Source: Candidatus Solincola tengchongensis (GTDB taxonomy: Bacteria > Actinomycetota > Geothermincolia > Geothermincolales > RBG-13-55-18). Taken from it: DNA of 8,667 nucleotides. The notes under the pieces are model-generated. The model ran no database searches. It was not told the DNA's origin and saw nothing but the letters and a program-made list of their open reading frames with translations. A program made the translations under genes and the position numbers. The stretch covers positions 1 through 8,667 of the forward strand of contig JACVJH010000255.1 in the NCBI GenBank assembly GCA_015711895.1. The letters are read 5' to 3'. Positions 6,067-8,667 of the stretch are shown in pieces; within the stretch, counting starts at the first letter, position 1, and every line of letters starts with the position of its first letter.

Positions 6067-7122
6067 GTGCGGATAGAGGTGGCCCGCCTTGGTGAGTACT
6101 TTATCCCCAACGAGAGGCTCCGGGAGGCGTTACTTAGCGGAAACCCATCCGGACTCAGGGACCTCGAGGAAATCCTCCGCCGGGGCACCATGGTGGAACT
6201 ACACTGCCCCTTTTGCGGAAACCTTCACCTCTCCGAGTTACGCTTCCTTTTCCCCTTCAGTCCCTGCCCCCGCTGTTCCTCCCGCCTCACCGATCCCAAC
6301 CGCGAGCGCTTTGCCCGGGAGGAGCCGGAAGAGACGGTTGGCGAAGTGAGCTTGACCGTGCTGGTTCCTGTCATCCACGGCCACCGCCTTTCCTCTTTGT
6401 GCCTGGCCGCGCTGGCCAAGAGCCTGGGCTGGGGCTGCGAGCTGGTGGTGGCTTTGTCGGGGAAGAAAGCCTCATCTCGTTCTCAAATGGAATATATTGC
6501 CTGTAAGCTGCTGGAAAATCCGCACGGAACGAGCCTGCCGGCGATCCTGAACCAGGCCTTGCTCGAGGGGCGCGGGGAGTACTTGGCCGTGGTGCGGGAG
6601 GACGTCTTGGTTCGCCCGGACTGGCTCCCCCCTCTTCTAGCGGCACTGAAAGAGGACCCGGAGGCGGCCGTGGCTTCCTCCCTGGTACTGGACGCCCGGG
6701 GAGAAGTATATCATGCGGGGTACAAGCTCCGCCGCGCCTCGGAGGACGACGCCCAGCTGGTTCCCCTGCGCGGTGGAGAAAAGGCCGCGAGTTTCAGGGG
6801 CACGGAAAGAGTTCCCGCCCTCGCGCTGCACTGCGCACTCCTGCGTCGTGACCTGGCGCTGGAGATAGGCTCCTTCGACGAGGAAGGGTACCCTTATCCC
6901 GGTACATATGCCGACGTGGACTGGACCCTCATGGCCTGCCTCGCCGGTTACCACAGCCTGGTGATCGGGGCCTCCCGGGTCCTGCATCTGGACCCGGAGC
7001 CCGGAAGGGAGGATAGGTCGTGGGACGAGGCCTCCAAACGCAATCTGCGGCTCCTCCTTAAAAGGTGGGCTTCAGCGGAGGCGGAACCGTTACGCGCTAT
7101 CCTTGAGGAAGCCTTTCCCTGA
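6067..7122 (+). CDS. GT-A (GT2-like) glycosyltransferase with N-terminal zinc-ribbon-like domain
   Basis: It has 351 residues and starts at GTG 6067; GAGGA (6053-6057), overlapping the previous stop, lies 9 nt upstream, suggesting translational coupling across a 12-bp gap. Residues 1-90 are unusual: a helical segment, then CPFC (47-50) and CPRC (67-70), a likely zinc ribbon. The GT-A domain begins with SLTVLVPVIHGHRLSSL (95-111). The usual LDDD metal-binding loop reads VVREDVLVRPDWL (175-187), so only Glu178-Asp179 remain of the acidic cluster. Downstream are GSFDEEGYPYPGTYADVDW (268-286), matching the GT2 acceptor and base region with Asp283 and Asp285, and His307 in a late strand. It probably acts with the upstream enzyme on one glycan. 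Activity is likely but not certain because of the altered DxD. Confidence 0.82.
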   Translation: MRIEVARLGEYFIPNERLREALLSGNPSGLRDLEEILRRGTMVELHCPFCGNLHLSELRFLFPFSPCPRCSSRLTDPNRERFAREEPEETVGEVSLTVLVPVIHGHRLSSLCLAALAKSLGWGCELVVALSGKKASSRSQMEYIACKLLENPHGTSLPAILNQALLEGRGEYLAVVREDVLVRPDWLPPLLAALKEDPEAAVASSLVLDARGEVYHAGYKLRRASEDDAQLVPLRGGEKAASFRGTERVPALALHCALLRRDLALEIGSFDEEGYPYPGTYADVDWTLMACLAGYHSLVIGASRVLHLDPEPGREDRSWDEASKRNLRLLLKRWASAEAEPLRAILEEAFP

Positions 7123-7252
7123 CCTTGATTCCGACCGGTTCCGCATACGAAGCGAGGGTCGCCGGCGTGCCCCCGTCTCGAGATCTTGAAAGAGCGTCAC
7201 CCCGAGGGGTCCCCCTGCGTGTTGGGCCCGTTGCCGCCCTCATGTACTTGGT

Positions 7253-8047
7253 TCAGGGCCCTGCCGTCTGCTTTTCTTCGCCCTCCGTCTCCGGATCGTG
7301 GAGTTCGTACAGGTTTACCCCCATTTGGACCAGGTTGGCCGCCAGCTCCAGCCCCCGGTGCTCCTCCACCAGGACCGCCAGGCGGTGTGCTTTTTTCCTC
7401 CAGGCTGCCCTCAAGGCGAGCTCTTCCCCCTCGGCGGTCAGGACGCCCGCCCCCACCATCTCCTCCAGCATGCATCCAAGGTCCTCTCCCTCGTAAGTCA
7501 GCCTGCGGGCAAGCTTGTCCCTGGCCATCCGACCACCGGAGGACAGCGAGAGCAGGGCCTCGAGCTTTGGACGCTGGTCGATCTCCCTGCCCAGCAGCTC
7601 CAGGATCTCTCCTGCCCGACCGTGAGCGGCCAGTTCCGCCACGCAGGCGGAACGGTCGCGCGGTTCGAGGAGAAAGGCAAGCACCAGTTTGAGCAGCTCC
7701 AGATCGATGGGTTTGTAGAGGTAGGCGTCCGCGCCGCGGTAAAGCGCCCTGTACATGGAGGCCGCGTCGGTCGACGCCGTTATGCAGATCACGGGCACCT
7801 CCCGGAGACCGCTCTTCTCCCTCAGGATGTCCAGGATCCCCATCCCCCCGAGGACCGGCATACGCAGGTCCAGCAGGACGGCGTGGGGAAAGGTCCTGTA
7901 AAGGAGGTCCAGCCCCATGGTGCTTTTGGCCGCCTCAACCACCTCATACCCCTGCATGGAGAGGACGGTCCGGAGCATTGAGGAGATGTCCGGATCATCC
8001 TCGATGCATACTATCCTCTTCCCAGAACCGGAAAATTTTGCTTCCAA
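7253..8047 (-). CDS. Response regulator with REC domain and winged-helix-like C-terminus
   Basis: It has 264 residues from a TTG at 8047. I chose this start because AGGAGG lies exactly 6 nt upstream and the receiver domain then starts within ten residues. An in-frame ATG (8101, poor SD) and a GTG (8167, directly after the csrA stop) would add 18 or 40 residues. Receiver residues are complete: Asp17-Asp18, phospho-acceptor Asp60 in LLDLRMP, Thr90 and Lys112 in YLYKP. Residues 128-264 match no output domain I know. Around 160-213 the pattern (LEALLSLS, MARDKLARRLTYEGEDLGCMLEEMVGAGVLT) resembles a winged helix. A basic and then acidic tail follows. It lies downstream of csrA in the same direction, so co-transcription is likely. 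No histidine kinase is visible. Control of filament or glycosylation genes is inference from position. Confidence 0.85.
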   Translation of the reverse strand: MEAKFSGSGKRIVCIEDDPDISSMLRTVLSMQGYEVVEAAKSTMGLDLLYRTFPHAVLLDLRMPVLGGMGILDILREKSGLREVPVICITASTDAASMYRALYRGADAYLYKPIDLELLKLVLAFLLEPRDRSACVAELAAHGRAGEILELLGREIDQRPKLEALLSLSSGGRMARDKLARRLTYEGEDLGCMLEEMVGAGVLTAEGEELALRAAWRKKAHRLAVLVEEHRGLELAANLVQMGVNLYELHDPETEGEEKQTAGP

Positions 8048-8053
8048 AATCTT

Positions 8054-8059
8054 CCTCCT
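8054..8059 (-). promoter_or_regulatory. Shine-Dalgarno AGGAGG that decides the response-regulator start
   Basis: AGGAGG on the minus strand is followed by 6 nt and then TTG (8045-8047), in frame with the receiver domain. Neither upstream candidate start has a comparable SD; the GTG at 8167 has only GAAGG at 5 nt. Confidence 0.5.
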
Positions 8060-8167
8060 GTACCCTCCGGTTTCCGCGTTCGGAACGGGATTCCGCGTCA
8101 TGGTCCGAACCCGGCCGTCGCCGAACTTGATCAAGCCACGGATCGTCCGTCCGGTAACCAGCGGCAC

Positions 8168-8428
8168 TCAGGCCTTCGGCCCCTCCCCAACGCCGGGTGA
8201 TTTCTCGTCCAACAGGCGGTCCATCTCACGGGTGGCCTCCGGGGTGGCGGAGGCAGCCTCGACGTTGGCGTGCAATATCTCCTCGTATATCTCCTTGCGG
8301 TGCACGGAGACCTCCCGGGGTGCCTTGATGCCCAGGCGCACCCTGTCCCCTTTTATTTCCAGGATGTATACCTCTATATCGTCTCCTATTACCACGCTCT
8401 CCATTATCTTGCGCGTGAGAACCAGCAT
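8168..8428 (-). CDS. csrA: Carbon storage regulator CsrA (RNA-binding translational regulator)
   Basis: CsrA is a small dimeric protein that binds GGA motifs in mRNA leaders and blocks ribosome access. It has 86 residues from the ATG at 8428, reading MLVLTRKIMESVVIGDDIEV, with GGAAGG 9 nt upstream; the in-frame TTG at 8449 would add residues before the invariant MLVLTRK. The RNA-binding residues Leu4 and Arg6 and the VSVHRKEIY strand with Arg44 are present. After residue 50 there is an extension of about 35 residues, rich in Ala and Glu; E. coli CsrA totals 61 residues and Bacillus CsrA 74. In many Gram-positive bacteria CsrA is held by FliW and represses flagellin. No fliW is visible here; it may lie upstream, outside the window. 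Confidence 0.96.
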   Translation of the reverse strand: MLVLTRKIMESVVIGDDIEVYILEIKGDRVRLGIKAPREVSVHRKEIYEEILHANVEAASATPEATREMDRLLDEKSPGVGEGPKA

Positions 8429-8455
8429 CCCTGCCCGCCTTCCGCTCAATTCCCG

Positions 8456-8667
8456 TTACATAGATCCGGTATCTACGGGCATATTGCCCGTTTGACGATA
8501 ATCCTGGATTATTTCATACCGCGGCCTCTGTCCTCCCCCGCCTCCCGGACTGTAAAGCTGCCAGCGCGCTTCCCTTCCTCCCAGGGTCGGCAGATCTCCC
8601 ATCCGCCCATGTGTACGTGTACACCTTTCGCCTCCACCACCCGCTACCGTGCGAGACACCGCCGATC
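8456..8667 (-). CDS. Possible C-terminal fragment of an unidentified gene at the right edge
   Basis: This frame is open from the right edge to a TAA at 8456, 27 bp before the csrA start. It ends RYEIIQDYRQTGNMPVDTGS plus Met. The upstream part is Gly- and Arg-rich and does not look like FliW, FlgL or any family I recognise. Third-position base use is less GC-biased than in the neighbouring genes, and three or four inverted repeats fall inside it. It may be non-coding leader DNA instead. Confidence 0.22.
   Translation of the reverse strand, partial: SAVSRTVAGGGGERCTRTHGRMGDLPTLGGREARWQLYSPGGGGGQRPRYEIIQDYRQTGNMPVDTGSM
8461..8491. promoter_or_regulatory. Two abutting inverted repeats upstream of csrA
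   Basis: TAGAT-CCGGT-ATCTA (8461-8475) and ACGGGCA-TAT-TGCCCGT (8475-8491) are both perfect and share one base. They lie 33-63 nt upstream of the csrA ATG, in the expected leader or promoter region. They could be operators or RNA hairpins in the csrA leader. Confidence 0.45.
8498..8512. promoter_or_regulatory. Perfect 15-bp inverted repeat upstream of csrA
   Basis: ATAATCC-T-GGATTAT is perfectly symmetrical, with a 7-bp arm and single-base centre. It is AT-rich against a GC-rich background, which suggests a dimeric protein-binding site more than a terminator, since no T-run follows the stem. Confidence 0.45.
8611..8624. promoter_or_regulatory. Inverted repeat GTGTAC-GT-GTACAC
   Basis: A perfect 6-bp arm with a 2-base centre, about 185 bp upstream of the csrA ATG. 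It is the fourth perfect inverted repeat within 165 bp. It could be an operator, but if the frame 8456-8667 is coding it would lie inside a gene. Confidence 0.3.

Noticed and set aside
7199..7210. ACCCC-GA-GGGGT as a bidirectional terminator between the convergent genes
   Set aside because: The stem is only 5 bp with a 2-base loop and no T-run on either side.
8429..8449. Upstream TTG start for csrA
   Set aside because: CsrA proteins begin at MLVLTRK, and the ATG at 8428 has a usable SD.

Overview
The window is a GC-rich bacterial flagellar filament locus. It has no rRNA, tRNA, CRISPR or insertion sequence. The gene set is csrA, a response regulator, flagellin, flaG and fliD. The CsrA has a C-terminal extension, and flaG lies between flagellin and fliD. 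This arrangement resembles Gram-positive and deep-branching flagellated lineages more than enterobacteria. A high-GC Bacillota or Actinomycetota-like organism fits, but the sequence alone does not settle the phylum.

Layout, left to right. Positions 1-2387 (minus) hold the filament-cap gene fliD; its 3' end lies beyond the left edge. Positions 2465-2866 (minus) hold flaG. The gap between flaG and fliC carries two strong GC-rich hairpins. Positions 2987-4090 (minus) hold flagellin fliC, with a structured leader. Positions 4338-4508 (minus) hold a 56-residue unknown protein with a duplicated Shine-Dalgarno segment. Positions 4509-4992 are non-coding and contain direct repeats, a hairpin and a candidate sigma-28 promoter facing right. 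Positions 4993-6054 and 6067-7122 (plus) hold two glycosyltransferases, the first GT-B type and the second GT-A type with an N-terminal zinc-ribbon-like domain, 12 bp apart. A convergent 130-bp gap (7123-7252) shows no convincing terminator. Positions 7253-8047 (minus) hold a response regulator with an unclassified output region. Positions 8168-8428 (minus) hold csrA. From 8429 to the right edge there is a cluster of perfect short inverted repeats and possibly the tail of one more reading frame.

How the parts fit: FliC is the filament subunit, FliD the cap that folds incoming flagellin at the tip, and FlaG a filament-length-associated protein. CsrA is known in other bacteria to repress flagellin translation, and the fliC leader has GGA motifs where this could happen. 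The two glycosyltransferases, embedded between filament genes, are plausibly flagellin-modifying enzymes. The strongest leads are the structured leaders and repeats, the internal duplication in FliD, the zinc-ribbon glycosyltransferase and the response regulator in the csrA operon.
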